From: Neisseria arctica
GTDB taxonomy: Bacteria > Pseudomonadota > Gammaproteobacteria > Burkholderiales > Neisseriaceae
Direction: 5' to 3'
DNA length: 64,000 nt
Assembly: GCF_022870905.1 (NCBI RefSeq)
Contig: NZ_CP091510.1
Coordinates: 372,001 to 436,000, forward strand
Of the stretch, positions 19,750 through 29,182 are shown one piece after another; the first letter of the stretch is position 1, and each line of letters opens with the position of its first letter. The position numbers and the translations under genes are program-made. The notes under the pieces are model-generated. The model was not told the origin of the DNA. It searched no databases and saw only the letters and a list, made by a program, of their open reading frames with translations.

Positions 19750-21765
19750 ATGCAAGATTTTATGCAAGACCCTTATTCTTATCTGCACGATTTGTCTTCC
19801 TCCATTACCCGTGAGTTTGCTTCTGCCGCGCATGCCGAAACTTTAGCGCGGTTTTGTAATGATGATACCTTTCTCTCGATGGCGGATGATATTACCCGTC
19901 AGCTGCAAGACGAAAGGCAAATTCCCTTTTGCCAAGAGCATCGGGGGAGGATGTATCACTTCCACCAAAGTGCGGACTACCCCAAAGGAGTGTACCGGAT
20001 GTGTACGGCAGCATCTTTCCGGGCGGGGATTCCTGATTGGCAGATATTATTCTCAGTTGCTGATTTTGATGAAATTTTGGGTGACGATGTTTACTTAGAC
20101 GGTGTGTCGCATTATGTGGAAGCACCCCATCAGGTATTGCTAAGCCTGAGCGTGGAAGGCAGTGATACGGCTTATACGCTCGAATTTGATTTGAACAAGG
20201 GTGCATTGGTTGAGGGCGGTTTTCATTTTCCGGCGGGAAAAAGCCATATTGCTTGGCGGAATGCCGACAGCGTATGGGTTTGTCCTGCGTGGGACGAAAG
20301 ACAGCTCACCCGTTCCGGGTATCCTCGGGAAGTATGGTTGATGCGGCGGGGGCAAAGTTTTTCGGAAGCTCAGCCTGTTTATCAGATGGATTCAGAGGGC
20401 ATGATGGTCAATGCCTGGCGTTATTTGGACGGTCAGGGTGCGCCGATAGATTTAATCGAAGCGGCCGGCGGCTTTTTTACTAAAGACTATTTTCAAGTGT
20501 CGGCCGAAGGTTTGGTGCAGCGTTTGAACCTGCCTGCAGATTGCGAGATCAGCGGATATCTTGCTGGTCAGCTGATGCTGCATTTGCGCAGTGACTGGCA
20601 ACGCGCCAACCATTGTTATCCGGCGGGCAGTTTGGTTGCGGTAAAACTGAACAAGGGAGAGCTTGGCGGTGCGCAATTGTTATTCTTACCTAATGAAAGA
20701 CAAGCATTGGAAAGTGTGGAAACCACGAAGCGTTTTGTGGTGGCGGCTATTCTTGATAATGTTTCAGGCCGTCTGAAAGCGTGGCGTTTTATTAACGGAC
20801 AATGGCAGGAAACCGAAGTGCCTGCCCTGCCTCAAGGTGCTTTGGAAATTACCGATCAGCCGTGGGGAGGGGATGTGGTTTACATCGCCTCCGGAGATTT
20901 TACGACACCGCTTACCTTGTTTGCACTTGATTTACAAGTAATGGAACTGACTGTGCTGCGCCGCCAGCCCAAGCAATTTGATGCAAAGGATATCAGGGTA
21001 GGGCAGTTTTACGCCTATTCGGCGGATGGTGTACGTATCCCGTATTACCACGTAGGCAAAGAATCGGGTGTGCATACACCTACTTTGGTGTATGCATACG
21101 GCGGTTTCGGTGTGCCCGAGTTGCCCCACTACCTCGGTACGATAGGCCGGCATTGGTTGGAAAAAGGATATGCTTTCGTTGTAGCTAATATCCGTGGTGG
21201 CGGCGAGTTCGGGCCGAATTGGCACCGTGCAGCGCAGCGGAAAAACAAATATAAAAGTGTTGAAGATTTGGTAGCCGTAGTGCGTGATATTGCCGCACGA
21301 GGTTTGAGTTCACCTGCCCGTATCGGTTTGCAGGGCGGCAGCAACGGTGGCTTGATAACTGCGGCCGCATTTGTGCGCGCACCCGAAAGTATCGGTGCAC
21401 TGGTGTGCGAAGTACCGCTTACCGATATGCTGGCTTATACCCAATTGTCGGCAGGTGCAAGCTGGACCGATGAATATGGAGACCCTGATAACCCCGATGA
21501 AAAAACAGCTTTGGCCTCGTTGTCTCCTTATCATCATCTTTCAGACGGGCGGAAATATCCGCCGGCACTGATCACTACCAGTTTTTCTGATGATAGGGTG
21601 CATCCTGCGCACGCCCTTAAGTTTTATGCCAAACTTCGTACAATTTCTCCTCAAAGTTGGCTGTTTGCTCCGCAAAGCGGGGGGCATGTAGGAAATACTA
21701 CTCAGACCCAAACAGCAGCCGAGCTGGCTGGCGTGTTGTACTTTTTACAGCAAAATTTAGCATGA
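19750..21765 (+). CDS. Prolyl oligopeptidase family serine peptidase
   Basis: This 671-residue cytoplasmic peptidase has an N-terminal beta-propeller (residues about 70-400) and a C-terminal alpha/beta hydrolase domain. The catalytic triad is Ser531 (GGSNGGL), Asp614/615 (FSDDRVHP) and His646 (GGHVG). FVVANIRGGGEFG is the typical oxyanion region. Enzymes of this family cut short proline-containing peptides. There is no signal peptide. An AG-type uptake sequence lies inside the gene near 20767 and another just before the start. Confidence 0.92.
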   Translation: MQDFMQDPYSYLHDLSSSITREFASAAHAETLARFCNDDTFLSMADDITRQLQDERQIPFCQEHRGRMYHFHQSADYPKGVYRMCTAASFRAGIPDWQILFSVADFDEILGDDVYLDGVSHYVEAPHQVLLSLSVEGSDTAYTLEFDLNKGALVEGGFHFPAGKSHIAWRNADSVWVCPAWDERQLTRSGYPREVWLMRRGQSFSEAQPVYQMDSEGMMVNAWRYLDGQGAPIDLIEAAGGFFTKDYFQVSAEGLVQRLNLPADCEISGYLAGQLMLHLRSDWQRANHCYPAGSLVAVKLNKGELGGAQLLFLPNERQALESVETTKRFVVAAILDNVSGRLKAWRFINGQWQETEVPALPQGALEITDQPWGGDVVYIASGDFTTPLTLFALDLQVMELTVLRRQPKQFDAKDIRVGQFYAYSADGVRIPYYHVGKESGVHTPTLVYAYGGFGVPELPHYLGTIGRHWLEKGYAFVVANIRGGGEFGPNWHRAAQRKNKYKSVEDLVAVVRDIAARGLSSPARIGLQGGSNGGLITAAAFVRAPESIGALVCEVPLTDMLAYTQLSAGASWTDEYGDPDNPDEKTALASLSPYHHLSDGRKYPPALITTSFSDDRVHPAHALKFYAKLRTISPQSWLFAPQSGGHVGNTTQTQTAAELAGVLYFLQQNLA

Positions 21766-22078
21766 GGAATTGTTGCCAGATGGGGTGGAATACGGCTGAA
21801 ATCGGTGTACGGAAAATGGTTTTTGGGGTTTTCTACCGGTGTAAATGTTTGATAAATATATGGGATGAAAAGCAGCTTGTGGTTCAAAATAAGCCTATGA
21901 TAATATGCCCTGTAACGCTATTTGCGAGCAGGCAGATATCACGTAACTGCTGAAGTCATATAGCAAAGCGAAAATTTAGATGGAAAACTCTAAACTGATT
22001 CGGTACAATACGCCGAATTAATAATTTTCTTAACCCGCCTTAATTTTGCAAACTTAAGGCATATAAGGACTGACCAAC
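21766..22078. other. Intergenic region holding the acpP promoter
   Basis: No gene with family resemblance is seen in these 313 bases. The last 100 bases carry the acpP promoter and leader; the first 200 hold nothing I recognise. Confidence 0.6.
21981..22009 (+). promoter_or_regulatory. Probable sigma-70 promoter of acpP
   Basis: TGGAAA (21981-21986) and TACAAT (22004-22009) are separated by 17 bases, giving a leader of about 60 bases before acpP. Confidence 0.55.
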
Positions 22079-22315
22079 ATGTCAAATATTGAACAACAAG
22101 TTAAAAAAATTGTTGCCGAACAATTGGGTGTGAATGAAGCTGAAGTTAAAAACGAATCTTCATTCCAAGACGATTTGGGTGCCGACTCTCTGGATACCGT
22201 TGAGTTGGTAATGGCTTTAGAAGAAGCTTTCGGCTGCGAAATTCCCGACGAAGAAGCTGAAAAAATCACTACCGTTCAGTTGGCGATCGACTATATCACC
22301 GCTCACAACGGTTAA
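22079..22315 (+). CDS. acpP: Acyl carrier protein
   Basis: This 78-residue acidic protein carries growing fatty acyl chains on a phosphopantetheine arm attached to Ser37 ([10 protein letters not shown]). Length and sequence are those of a standard bacterial type II ACP. fabF follows 160 bases downstream on the same strand, as in many proteobacteria, with a hairpin between them that probably limits read-through. Confidence 0.98.
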   Translation: MSNIEQQVKKIVAEQLGVNEAEVKNESSFQDDLGADSLDTVELVMALEEAFGCEIPDEEAEKITTVQLAIDYITAHNG

Positions 22316-22338
22316 TTTGCATTTAATGCAATAAATCG

Positions 22339-22376
22339 GCCTCTGCTGCGGGTTTGCCTGCCGACAGGGGCTTTTC
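22339..22376 (+). terminator. Possible terminator or attenuator between acpP and fabF
   Basis: GCCTCTG (22339-22345) can pair with CAGGGGC (22365-22371), followed by TTTT. It would let acpP be expressed above fabF. Confidence 0.55.
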
Positions 22377-22474
22377 CTTACTTATGTACCGTCAATTTTG
22401 AATTTCAGACGGCCTGCAGCCGGGAGTCATTAAGGTTGCAGCCATCCTAACCTAAATATAATAGTGAGACAGCT

Positions 22475-23725
22475 ATGAGCCAGAGAAGAGTGGTCATTAC
22501 CGGTTTGGGACAAGTGTCGCCGGTGGGCAACGATGTGGCAACCGCATGGAACAACCTGTTGGCCGGCCGAAGCGGTATCGATACCATTACCCGCTTTGAT
22601 GCCTCTGAGCTAAACTGCCAAATCGCGGGTGAAGTAAAAGATTTCAATATCGGTGACTATATCAGCGCTAAAGAAGCCCGCCGTATGGATGTTTTTATTC
22701 ATTACGGTATCGCAGCTGCTTTACAGGCCGTCGCCGATGCGGGATTGGATGATATTGAAGGTTTGGACAAAGACCGTGTAGGCGTCAATATCGGTTCGGG
22801 TATCGGCGGTTTGCCTAGCATTGAAGCAACCGGCACTGCTGTACAAGAAGTCGGCCCGCGGAAAATTAATCCCTTTTTTATTCCCGGATCACTGATTAAT
22901 TTGATCGCCGGACACGTTACTATTCTCAAAGGCTATCGTGGTCCCAGCTATGGTATGGTTTCCGCTTGTACCACCGGAGCGCACGCTATCGGGGATTCGG
23001 CACGCCTAATCAAATATGGTGATGCCGATATTATGATTGCCGGCGGCGCAGAAGGTGCGATTTGTACTCTCGGTATGGGCGGTTTTGCTGCTATGAAGGC
23101 TCTCTCTACTCGTAATGATGATCCTAAAACTGCTTCACGACCATGGGATAAAGGCCGGGATGGTTTTGTAATGGGCGAAGGTGCCGGTATTTTGGTATTG
23201 GAAGAATTGGAACATGCGAAAAAACGCGGTGCCAAGATATATGCAGAGCTGGTTGGTTTTGGTATGAGCTCGGATGCTTATCATATTACCGCTCCGAATG
23301 TGGAAGGACCAGCTTTGGCGATTACACGTGCTTTGCATGATGCCGGTTTGAATGCGACGGATGTGGATTATGTTAACGCTCACGGTACTTCTACGCCTTT
23401 GGGTGATGCCAATGAAACAAATGCTTTGAAGTTGGCACTGGGAGAAGAACATGCGCGTAAAATCGTTGTGAACTCTACCAAATCAATGACCGGTCATTTG
23501 CTGGGTGCGGCAGGTGGTGTTGAAGCCGTGTACAGCGTGTTGGCCGTTCACGAGCAAAAATCGCCGCCGACCATCAACATTTTCGAGCAAGATACTGAAT
23601 CAGGCTGTGATTTGGATTACTGTGCCAATGAAGCTCGTGATGTGAAAATCGATGTGGCTATTTCCAATTCATTCGGTTTCGGCGGTACGAATGGTACGCT
23701 GGTATTTAAAAAGTTTACTGATTAA
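22475..23725 (+). CDS. fabF: Beta-ketoacyl-ACP synthase II
   Basis: This 416-residue elongating condensing enzyme has the Cys-His-His triad of KAS I/II: Cys165 in [11 protein letters not shown], His in [11 protein letters not shown] and His in [13 protein letters not shown]. The C-terminal [14 protein letters not shown] motif confirms the thiolase fold. It extends malonyl-ACP-derived chains and helps adjust unsaturated fatty acids at low temperature. It is paired with acpP and ends at an uptake-sequence hairpin. Confidence 0.97.
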   Translation: MSQRRVVITGLGQVSPVGNDVATAWNNLLAGRSGIDTITRFDASELNCQIAGEVKDFNIGDYISAKEARRMDVFIHYGIAAALQAVADAGLDDIEGLDKDRVGVNIGSGIGGLPSIEATGTAVQEVGPRKINPFFIPGSLINLIAGHVTILKGYRGPSYGMVSACTTGAHAIGDSARLIKYGDADIMIAGGAEGAICTLGMGGFAAMKALSTRNDDPKTASRPWDKGRDGFVMGEGAGILVLEELEHAKKRGAKIYAELVGFGMSSDAYHITAPNVEGPALAITRALHDAGLNATDVDYVNAHGTSTPLGDANETNALKLALGEEHARKIVVNSTKSMTGHLLGAAGGVEAVYSVLAVHEQKSPPTINIFEQDTESGCDLDYCANEARDVKIDVAISNSFGFGGTNGTLVFKKFTD

Positions 23726-23756
23726 AAATTTTAGATAACTCGAAATATTGTTTTTT

Positions 23757-23790
23757 AAAGGCCGTTTGAAATATTTTCAGACGGCTTTTT
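23757..23790 (+). terminator. Terminator of fabF with one mutated uptake arm
   Basis: GCCGTTTGAAA faces TTTTCAGACGGC and is followed by TTTTT. The left arm differs from the uptake word by C to T; in RNA the change leaves a G-U wobble, so the stem survives. Confidence 0.8.
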
Positions 23791-23998
23791 CATTTTTATA
23801 TAGATTTGGTTACGCTCCATATATGTCGTTAATCATAGATGAGGTTGGTTTGCGAGTGAGAGAATAATTGGTTAGGTAGCCATACTGTTGGAAATACCCG
23901 GGTTGGCTTGAGGGTTATACTTTGGACAAGCATAGCCTATTAGATTAATAGAGTTAAGAGATGGTATGTGCAAAAGCAAAGCTACTTTGGGAAAATAT

Positions 23999-24028
23999 AA
24001 TGCCGTCTGAATTAATTCAGACGGCATT
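23999..24028 (-). terminator. Terminator of the peroxidase gene (palindromic AT-type uptake pair)
   Basis: AATGCCGTCTGAATT and its reverse complement form an uninterrupted 30 bp palindrome downstream of the peroxidase stop. Confidence 0.75.
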
Positions 24029-24081
24029 GGTTTGGGCGGTTCAATATTTCAGACTAGGAAAAATCCAAATATTGAATTCAC

Positions 24082-25251
24082 TTACTTATCTGTAGCAGGG
24101 CGGGCTTGCTCTGCGGTTGACGAAGGCAATACCGGCAATACGCGGGCAGACTCCGGAGCAGGAGCAGTGAGTGTGCCGAGGAAGGCAACGATATTGTCTA
24201 CATCTTCTTTAGGCAATTGTTTACCCAGTTGGGCTTGTCCCATAATTGAAACGGCTTTATCTAATTCCCAAACGCTGCCATCGTGGAAGTATGGGTAAGT
24301 TTTGGCGACGTTGCGAAGGCCGGGAACACGGAATACGAATTTATCACTTTCTGCTTTGGTAACCTGGAAGCGGCCTTCATCATGGTTTTTGCTGCCGGTG
24401 AATTTCCAGTAGGGGCCGTCAACCAAACCGAATTTTTGGAATGAGTTGCCGCCTAAGGTAACGCCCGAGTGGCAGGCAATACAGCCGTTGTCGATAAATG
24501 CTTTTACACCTTTTCGTTCTTGGTCGTTCAAAGCACTGATATTACCTTTGAGATATTCATCCCAGCGGGTTGGTGTCAGCAAGGTGCGTTCGAATGCCGC
24601 AATTGCGTCAGTGATATTGGCAAAGTTGATCTCGCCGCCTTTATCCGGATAGGCGGCTTTGAACATTTCTTGATACTCGGGAATATGAGAGATTTTGGCC
24701 GCAACGGATGCTTCGTCAGGCATCGCCATTTCTACCGGATTGAGTAACGGGCCGCCTGCTTGTGCTTCTACATCGGGTGCACGACCATCCCAGAATTGGC
24801 TGCCCAGCAAAGCTGCATTTAGGGCAGTAGGTGAGTTGCGGGCACCTAGCTGGCTTTTATCACCGGGACTAGTCGGTAGGTTGTCAACGCCATAAGAAGC
24901 CAAGTTGTGGCAAGAGTTGCAGCTAACAGTATTGCCGCGTGATAAGCGTGGTTCATACCATAATTGATGCCCTAATTTGACTTGCTCGTCTGTGAATGGG
25001 TGGATTTTCTCCATTTCTGAGCGATCGGGTAGTGGTTGGAAAATACCTTGTGCTTTGGTCAGCAGATCTTTATCTTCAGCGGAGGCATTGCTATTGTCAT
25101 ATTGGGCTTGTGATGCTGATGCGGTTGGAGCCGATGCGGCACTTGCAGCTGCAGGTTGCTCTGGAGAGGATGCGGATTGCTGTTGGTTACAGGCAGCCAA
25201 AGCAAATAGCGTAGCTAATCCCAGTGCGGACTTTTTCATAGTAAGTTTCAT
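24082..25251 (-). CDS. ccp: Di-haem cytochrome c peroxidase, lipoprotein
   Basis: This 389-residue protein has a lipoprotein signal (LFALAAC, Cys21) and a Ser/Ala/Pro-rich tether to about residue 55. Two CxxCH haem sites follow, CNSCH at 111-115 and CIACH at 258-262, with the family's typical spacing. It reduces hydrogen peroxide in the periplasm with electrons from c-type cytochromes. The ATG at 25251 has AAAGGA eight bases upstream. Neisserial ccp is known to be FNR-dependent; a weak FNR-like site lies upstream. It stands alone. Confidence 0.94.
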   Translation of the reverse strand: MKLTMKKSALGLATLFALAACNQQQSASSPEQPAAASAASAPTASASQAQYDNSNASAEDKDLLTKAQGIFQPLPDRSEMEKIHPFTDEQVKLGHQLWYEPRLSRGNTVSCNSCHNLASYGVDNLPTSPGDKSQLGARNSPTALNAALLGSQFWDGRAPDVEAQAGGPLLNPVEMAMPDEASVAAKISHIPEYQEMFKAAYPDKGGEINFANITDAIAAFERTLLTPTRWDEYLKGNISALNDQERKGVKAFIDNGCIACHSGVTLGGNSFQKFGLVDGPYWKFTGSKNHDEGRFQVTKAESDKFVFRVPGLRNVAKTYPYFHDGSVWELDKAVSIMGQAQLGKQLPKEDVDNIVAFLGTLTAPAPESARVLPVLPSSTAEQARPATDK

Positions 25252-25622
25252 TATGGTTCCTTTCTGAATATTTTGATTGTGTTCGTCAGGTAGTGGCAGA
25301 TATGGTAGTTTTCCCTTTGGGTAGGTATCGTTATGTGCTTGGTTAGAGTATAGAGTGGTTGTTTCTTGGAAACTTTGCCTTAAGTCAATCTTAAAATTAG
25401 GTATGCTTATGCTATTGGTTTATTTTATCAGGGCAATAGTTTTAGGTTAAGTGTGGCGGTACTCAAAATGTAGCTGAGGATTATTAAAAAACAGTGATGA
25501 AGTACAACATTTGATTCCTTTGTTGACTTTAGGATGTAGCGTGTAAAGGAGGGGGTATTAAAGCTTGCATGCGGGGCATGATTGTTTTAAAGTTGGCGGC
25601 AGTTTCGGAAAGTGAGAATGAG
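25252..25622. other. Divergent intergenic region between ccp and gpsA
   Basis: The region is AT-rich and must hold the promoters of both genes. Apart from a weak FNR-like site I see no element or gene here. The open frame of gpsA runs back to 25569, but the extra codons are not part of the family. Confidence 0.5.
25375..25388. promoter_or_regulatory. Weak FNR-like site upstream of ccp
   Basis: TTGCC-TTAA-GTCAA has the outer TTG/CAA and four-base spacing of an FNR box (TTGAT-N4-ATCAA) but three inner mismatches. It lies about 125 bases before the ccp start. Reported because ccp is FNR-regulated in Neisseria; it may be chance. Confidence 0.25.
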
Positions 25623-26612
25623 ATGAAAATTACAGTGATAGGTGCCGGTGCTTGGGGAACAGCGTTGGCTATACATTTTTCCAAGCAGGGTCATGAAGTT
25701 TCTATGTGGGCGAGAAATGAAGCACATATGCGTGCTTTGCAACAAGATAGTGAAAATAAGCGATACTTGCCCGGATTCGAGTTACCAGAGGCTTTAAAGG
25801 CATGTACTTCCTTATCCGAAGCATTAAGCGGGAGCGAATTGGCTTTGATCGTTACCTCCGTAGCGGGTTTGCGTGATAGTGCCAAACTGTTGTCAGATAA
25901 CGGCTATTCCCACCTGCCTGTTTTGGCAGCTTGTAAGGGTTTTGAACAAGATACCGGTTTGCTCACTTTCCAAGTTTTGAAAGAGGTTTTACCCGGTAAT
26001 GATAAAGTCGGCGTACTTTCCGGCCCTAGTTTTGCACAAGAATTAGCTAAACAGTTGCCCTGTGCGGTAGTGCTGGCTTCAGAGAACAAACCATGGATCG
26101 AGAGCGTGGTACAGCAATTAAATTCAGGCGTGATGCGTTTGTATGGTAGTGAAGACGTTATTGGTGTGTCAGTTGGTGGAGCAGTGAAAAACGTCATGGC
26201 TATTGCCACAGGTCTTTCAGATGGCCTTGAATACGGTTTAAATGCACGTGCCGCTTTGGTAACCCGTGGTTTGGCTGAGATAACCCGACTGGCAGTGGCC
26301 ATGGGCGCGCAGCCGAAAACCATGATGGGTCTGGCCGGCATGGGCGACTTGATTCTTACCTGTACCGGAGCGTTATCCCGTAACCGTCGGGTGGGGCTGG
26401 GGTTGGCTTCGGGTAAGGAATTGCATCAAGTGTTGGTCGAAATCGGTCATGTTTCCGAAGGTGTCAGCACTATTGAAGAAGTATTTAACACGGCGTGTAA
26501 ATATCAGATCGATATGCCGATTACCCATACATTATTGCAACTTATCCGTAAAGAATTGACGGCCGAGCAAGTGGTTGAGCGTTTGATGGAGCGCGAAGCA
26601 CGATTCGAATAA
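25623..26612 (+). CDS. gpsA: Glycerol-3-phosphate dehydrogenase [NAD(P)+]
   Basis: This 329-residue enzyme makes sn-glycerol-3-phosphate from dihydroxyacetone phosphate for phospholipid synthesis. The Rossmann motif VIGAGAWGTALA opens the protein. The signature GVSVGGAVKNVMAIATGLSDGLEYG and the AGMGDLILTCTG motif of the C-terminal domain follow. The frame extends 18 codons upstream, but the ATG at 25623 gives the usual MKITVIGAG start. It ends at an uptake-sequence hairpin (26635-26664). Confidence 0.96.
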   Translation: MKITVIGAGAWGTALAIHFSKQGHEVSMWARNEAHMRALQQDSENKRYLPGFELPEALKACTSLSEALSGSELALIVTSVAGLRDSAKLLSDNGYSHLPVLAACKGFEQDTGLLTFQVLKEVLPGNDKVGVLSGPSFAQELAKQLPCAVVLASENKPWIESVVQQLNSGVMRLYGSEDVIGVSVGGAVKNVMAIATGLSDGLEYGLNARAALVTRGLAEITRLAVAMGAQPKTMMGLAGMGDLILTCTGALSRNRRVGLGLASGKELHQVLVEIGHVSEGVSTIEEVFNTACKYQIDMPITHTLLQLIRKELTAEQVVERLMEREARFE

Positions 26613-26634
26613 AGCCAATTCGGTAAATTTTCTA

Positions 26635-26664
26635 AGGCCGTCTGAAAAGATTTTCAGACGGCCT
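26635..26664 (+). terminator. Terminator of gpsA (paired AG-type uptake sequences)
   Basis: AGGCCGTCTGAAAA pairs with TTTTCAGACGGCCT, 23 bases after the gpsA stop. Confidence 0.8.
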
Positions 26665-26731
26665 GATTTGACAGTACGCATACATCAATCTATGCTTGCA
26701 GCCATAATTTATTTTCCTGGTATGACAAATT

Positions 26732-27070
26732 ATGAACCAGTCTTTGGAAAAACTTGAGGTCAGCGTTTATCAGCTGGCACAGAAATTTGAAACCGTAGTC
26801 GGTGAGAACAAGCGTCTGCATGAAGAAATTGCCCGTTTGAAGGCAGAACAAACCCAGCAGAAAAGTGAGCACCAGGCGGCCGTTGATGAATTAAGCGAAG
26901 CATTATTGGTGCAAGTGGGTAAGTTAAAAGAGGATCTGCAGAGTAAGATCGACGGATTAATGGTAGAAAACCAACAATACCGCGATTTATTAGAAGGTAG
27001 CGCAATGCATATCCGGACTTTGTTGGCAAGATTGCCGAAAGAGACGCAAGAATATGAGGGTGAATTATGA
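26732..27070 (+). CDS. Coiled-coil protein upstream of zapA (ZapB-like)
   Basis: This 112-residue protein is almost entirely predicted helix, with heptad-like spacing of Leu/Val and charged residues (LEKLEVSVYQLAQKFETVVGENKRLHEEIARLKAE). It has no membrane segment or signal. The ATGA overlap with zapA implies translational coupling. Its size class and place suggest a cell-division helper like ZapB or the TIGR02449-type proteins, but I infer this from context and coiled-coil character only. Confidence 0.75.
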   Translation: MNQSLEKLEVSVYQLAQKFETVVGENKRLHEEIARLKAEQTQQKSEHQAAVDELSEALLVQVGKLKEDLQSKIDGLMVENQQYRDLLEGSAMHIRTLLARLPKETQEYEGEL

Positions 27071-27366
27071 GCCATGAGCAAGTCAGTATCCATATCATGG
27101 GACGCCAGTTTAATATCGGTACTCCTCCGGAAGAAAAGGCTACCTTACTGCAGGCAGTCGAGTTATTAAATCAAAAAATCGATGCAATCAAACAAAACGG
27201 CAGAATTGTTGAAACCGATAAAATCGCAATTATGGCCGCCTTAAATGTAGTACATGATTTATTAAAAATGTCACTTAAAGATGATTTGGCAATCGGCGAA
27301 TTTGAGCGTAAAATAAATGGCATGGTTGAGGTTTGCGATAAAGCCCTGTCAAGGCTTTCGAATTAA
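27067..27366 (+). CDS. zapA: Cell division protein ZapA
   Basis: This 99-residue cytoplasmic protein bundles FtsZ filaments at midcell. The N-terminal VSIHIMGRQFNIGTPPEEKATLLQAVELLN motif is typical, followed by a C-terminal helix for tetramer formation. It overlaps the coiled-coil gene by four bases. The 6S RNA gene follows directly, the same zapA-ssrS order as in enterobacteria. Confidence 0.93.
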   Translation: MSHEQVSIHIMGRQFNIGTPPEEKATLLQAVELLNQKIDAIKQNGRIVETDKIAIMAALNVVHDLLKMSLKDDLAIGEFERKINGMVEVCDKALSRLSN

Positions 27367-27389
27367 ATCAACAACCAACAGTTTCTTCT

Positions 27390-27573
27390 TTTCCCTGCGG
27401 TGTTCGCGAAGGCATACATTCCTTTGAACCAATAAGTTCGCTTCAGGTTGCCGAGAGTAGTGATGGGAGCGAGCGTCGTTTATAGTCGATGCACCCGAAA
27501 TCACCCCGAGGTGACCGCCTTGTCAGCAAGGTTCAAGCGGATTCAGCCTAAACGACATTTGCGGGGATTCAAT
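27390..27573 (+). ncRNA. ssrS: 6S RNA
   Basis: The approximately 184-base segment has the 6S features. The 5' side TTCCCTGCGGTGTTCGCGAAGG pairs in outline with the 3' side ACATTTGCGGGGATTC. A central bulge is flanked by CCTTTGAACC and by the TTGTCAGCAAGGTTCAAGCGG element. Length equals the E. coli RNA and the place just after zapA is conserved. 6S RNA binds the sigma-70 holoenzyme in stationary phase. Ends are estimated to within a few bases. Confidence 0.85.
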
Positions 27574-27581
27574 TTTAAGAA

Positions 27582-27606
27582 ATACCACCTATTGGGTGGT
27601 ATTTTT
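27582..27606 (+). terminator. Terminator after 6S RNA
   Basis: ATACCACC (27582-27589) pairs with GGTGGTAT (27595-27602), followed by TTTTT. Mature 6S RNA would be trimmed from this end. Confidence 0.85.
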
Positions 27607-27779
27607 ATTCTATGGTATATCATGACATAGCACTTGCCGGGGCTTAGAAATGTATCGTATGCCAGACTCTTTGCGTTTTAAAATTTAAATGATGTTTTAA
27701 GCTGATGCTTGAAATACAACACTTTGGATTAGCCCTATTCTTAGAGAACCGGTAAATACTTTATACGGCGTCAATTTGA

Positions 27780-27808
27780 TTGACAGAAAACTGATTTATC
27801 ACTAGAAT
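27780..27808 (+). promoter_or_regulatory. Strong sigma-70 promoter of rplM-rpsI
   Basis: A perfect TTGACA (27780-27785) and TAGAAT (27803-27808) are 17 bases apart. The leader would be about 30 bases. Confidence 0.8.
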
Positions 27809-27844
27809 CGGTAGCTTTCTATATATTTGTTTGGATTCCTCCTT

Positions 27845-28273
27845 ATGAAAACCTTTTCAGCCAAACCGCATGAGGTGAAGCGCGAATGGTTCGTTATCGA
27901 CGCTCAAGATAAAGTTTTGGGTCGCGTTGCTGCCGAAATCGCCCACCGTCTGCGCGGTAAACACAAGCCAGAATATACTCCTCACGTTGATACCGGTGAT
28001 TACATTATTGTAATTAATGCCGACAAATTGCGTGTTACCGGTAACAAAGCGTTGGATAAGAAATACTACCGCCATTCAGGCTATCCCGGTGGTATCTATG
28101 AGCGTAACTTCACCGAAATGCAAGAAAAATTCCCTGAGCGCGTTTTGGAGAAGGCCGTAAAAGGCATGTTGCCGAAAGGCCCCTTAGGTTACGCCATGAT
28201 TAAAAAATTGAAAGTGTATGCAGGTGCCGAGCACGGCCATGCCGCACAACAACCTAAAGTATTGGAAATCTAA
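27845..28273 (+). CDS. rplM: 50S ribosomal protein L13
   Basis: This 142-residue ribosomal protein matches L13 throughout ([62 protein letters not shown]). The ATG at 27845 is preferred to one six codons upstream because it gives the normal L13 N-terminus. rpsI follows nine bases after the stop, the universal L13-S9 operon. Confidence 0.98.
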   Translation: MKTFSAKPHEVKREWFVIDAQDKVLGRVAAEIAHRLRGKHKPEYTPHVDTGDYIIVINADKLRVTGNKALDKKYYRHSGYPGGIYERNFTEMQEKFPERVLEKAVKGMLPKGPLGYAMIKKLKVYAGAEHGHAAQQPKVLEI

Positions 28274-28282
28274 GGACACGAC

Positions 28283-28675
28283 ATGAACGGTAAATATTAC
28301 TACGGCACTGGCCGCCGCAAAAGTTCAGTGGCTCGTGTATTCCTGCAAAAAGGTACAGGCCAAATCATCGTAAACGGCCGCCCTGTTGATGAATTTTTCG
28401 CACGTGAAACCAGCCGCATGGTTGTTCGCCAACCTTTGGTATTGACTGAAAATGCCGAAGCGTTTGATATTAAAGTAAACGTAGTTGGCGGTGGTGAAAC
28501 CGGCCAATCTGGTGCTATCCGCCACGGTATCACCCGCGCTTTGATTGATTACGATGCAGCTTTGAAACCGGCTCTCTCTCAAGCTGGCTTTGTTACTCGT
28601 GATGCACGTGAAGTTGAACGTAAAAAATTCGGTTTGCGCAAAGCACGCCGTGCGAAACAATTCTCAAAACGTTAA
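28283..28675 (+). CDS. rpsI: 30S ribosomal protein S9
   Basis: This 130-residue protein has the S9 marks: [16 protein letters not shown] at the N-terminus, [15 protein letters not shown] in the middle and the basic C-terminal tail [17 protein letters not shown], which reaches the P-site tRNA. AAGGACACG serves as ribosome site. Second gene of the rplM-rpsI unit, closed by a strong terminator. Confidence 0.98.
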   Translation: MNGKYYYGTGRRKSSVARVFLQKGTGQIIVNGRPVDEFFARETSRMVVRQPLVLTENAEAFDIKVNVVGGGETGQSGAIRHGITRALIDYDAALKPALSQAGFVTRDAREVERKKFGLRKARRAKQFSKR

Positions 28676-28690
28676 TTGTTTATCCAAAAA

Positions 28691-28717
28691 AGCCCCACAA
28701 TGTGTGGGGCTTTTTTT
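28691..28717 (+). terminator. Terminator of rplM-rpsI
   Basis: AGCCCCACA pairs with TGTGGGGCT across a three-base loop and is followed by seven T. Confidence 0.92.
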
Positions 28718-29182
28718 ATTTTCTACTGTTACCGTGTAAGCTCATAATTTTATTGGGCGAGATATGTTGATTCCATAATGCCGACTATTATTTTGTTGTT
28801 GGGGAAGGTTTTAATGGGAGATAAGATGGTTCATAAGTTTGTTATATACCGGGTTGAGGTAACAAAGTTGTCGGTGTCTAAATGAAAGATTTTGATCTTC
28901 TGTTGCTTATGGTAATCATATGTTCGGCAATATAAATAAGGCTGAATGTTTATTTTGATTAAAATATTGTACTTTATGAATTTTTGTAAATTTGTGCAAT
29001 TTCACTACTGATTTTGGAGAGACTTGGTATCCTGTACTGGAGATATATAAGCTTTATTGTCTTTGAAATGGAATGCTAAATAAAGCGGAAGTATGTGTAA
29101 CTAAGTTATGTTATAAAGCTTATGCTTGCTGTTAGCGATTAGCTAGTAATTTTGAAATATTTTATTAGAATGGGAAAAAATT
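28718..29182. other. 465-base AT-rich gap before the GlsB gene
   Basis: I see no coding frame with family resemblance, no hairpin with a T run and no uptake sequence here. The low GC and lack of uptake words contrast with the rest of the window. It may hold a long regulatory leader or be decayed DNA. Confidence 0.5.

Larger units (their letters stand above)
23726..24081. other. Convergent intergenic region with two back-to-back hairpins
   Basis: fabF and the peroxidase gene converge here, each with its own uptake-sequence hairpin (23757-23790 and 23999-24028). The 200 bases between hold no gene that I can support. Confidence 0.6.

Noticed and set aside
26775..26790. TGGCAC motif considered as a sigma-54 promoter
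   Set aside because: The matching -12 element is not at the required spacing and the site is inside a coding region.
27448..27630. Frame of 60 codons after zapA
   Set aside because: It lies inside 6S RNA and its terminator.
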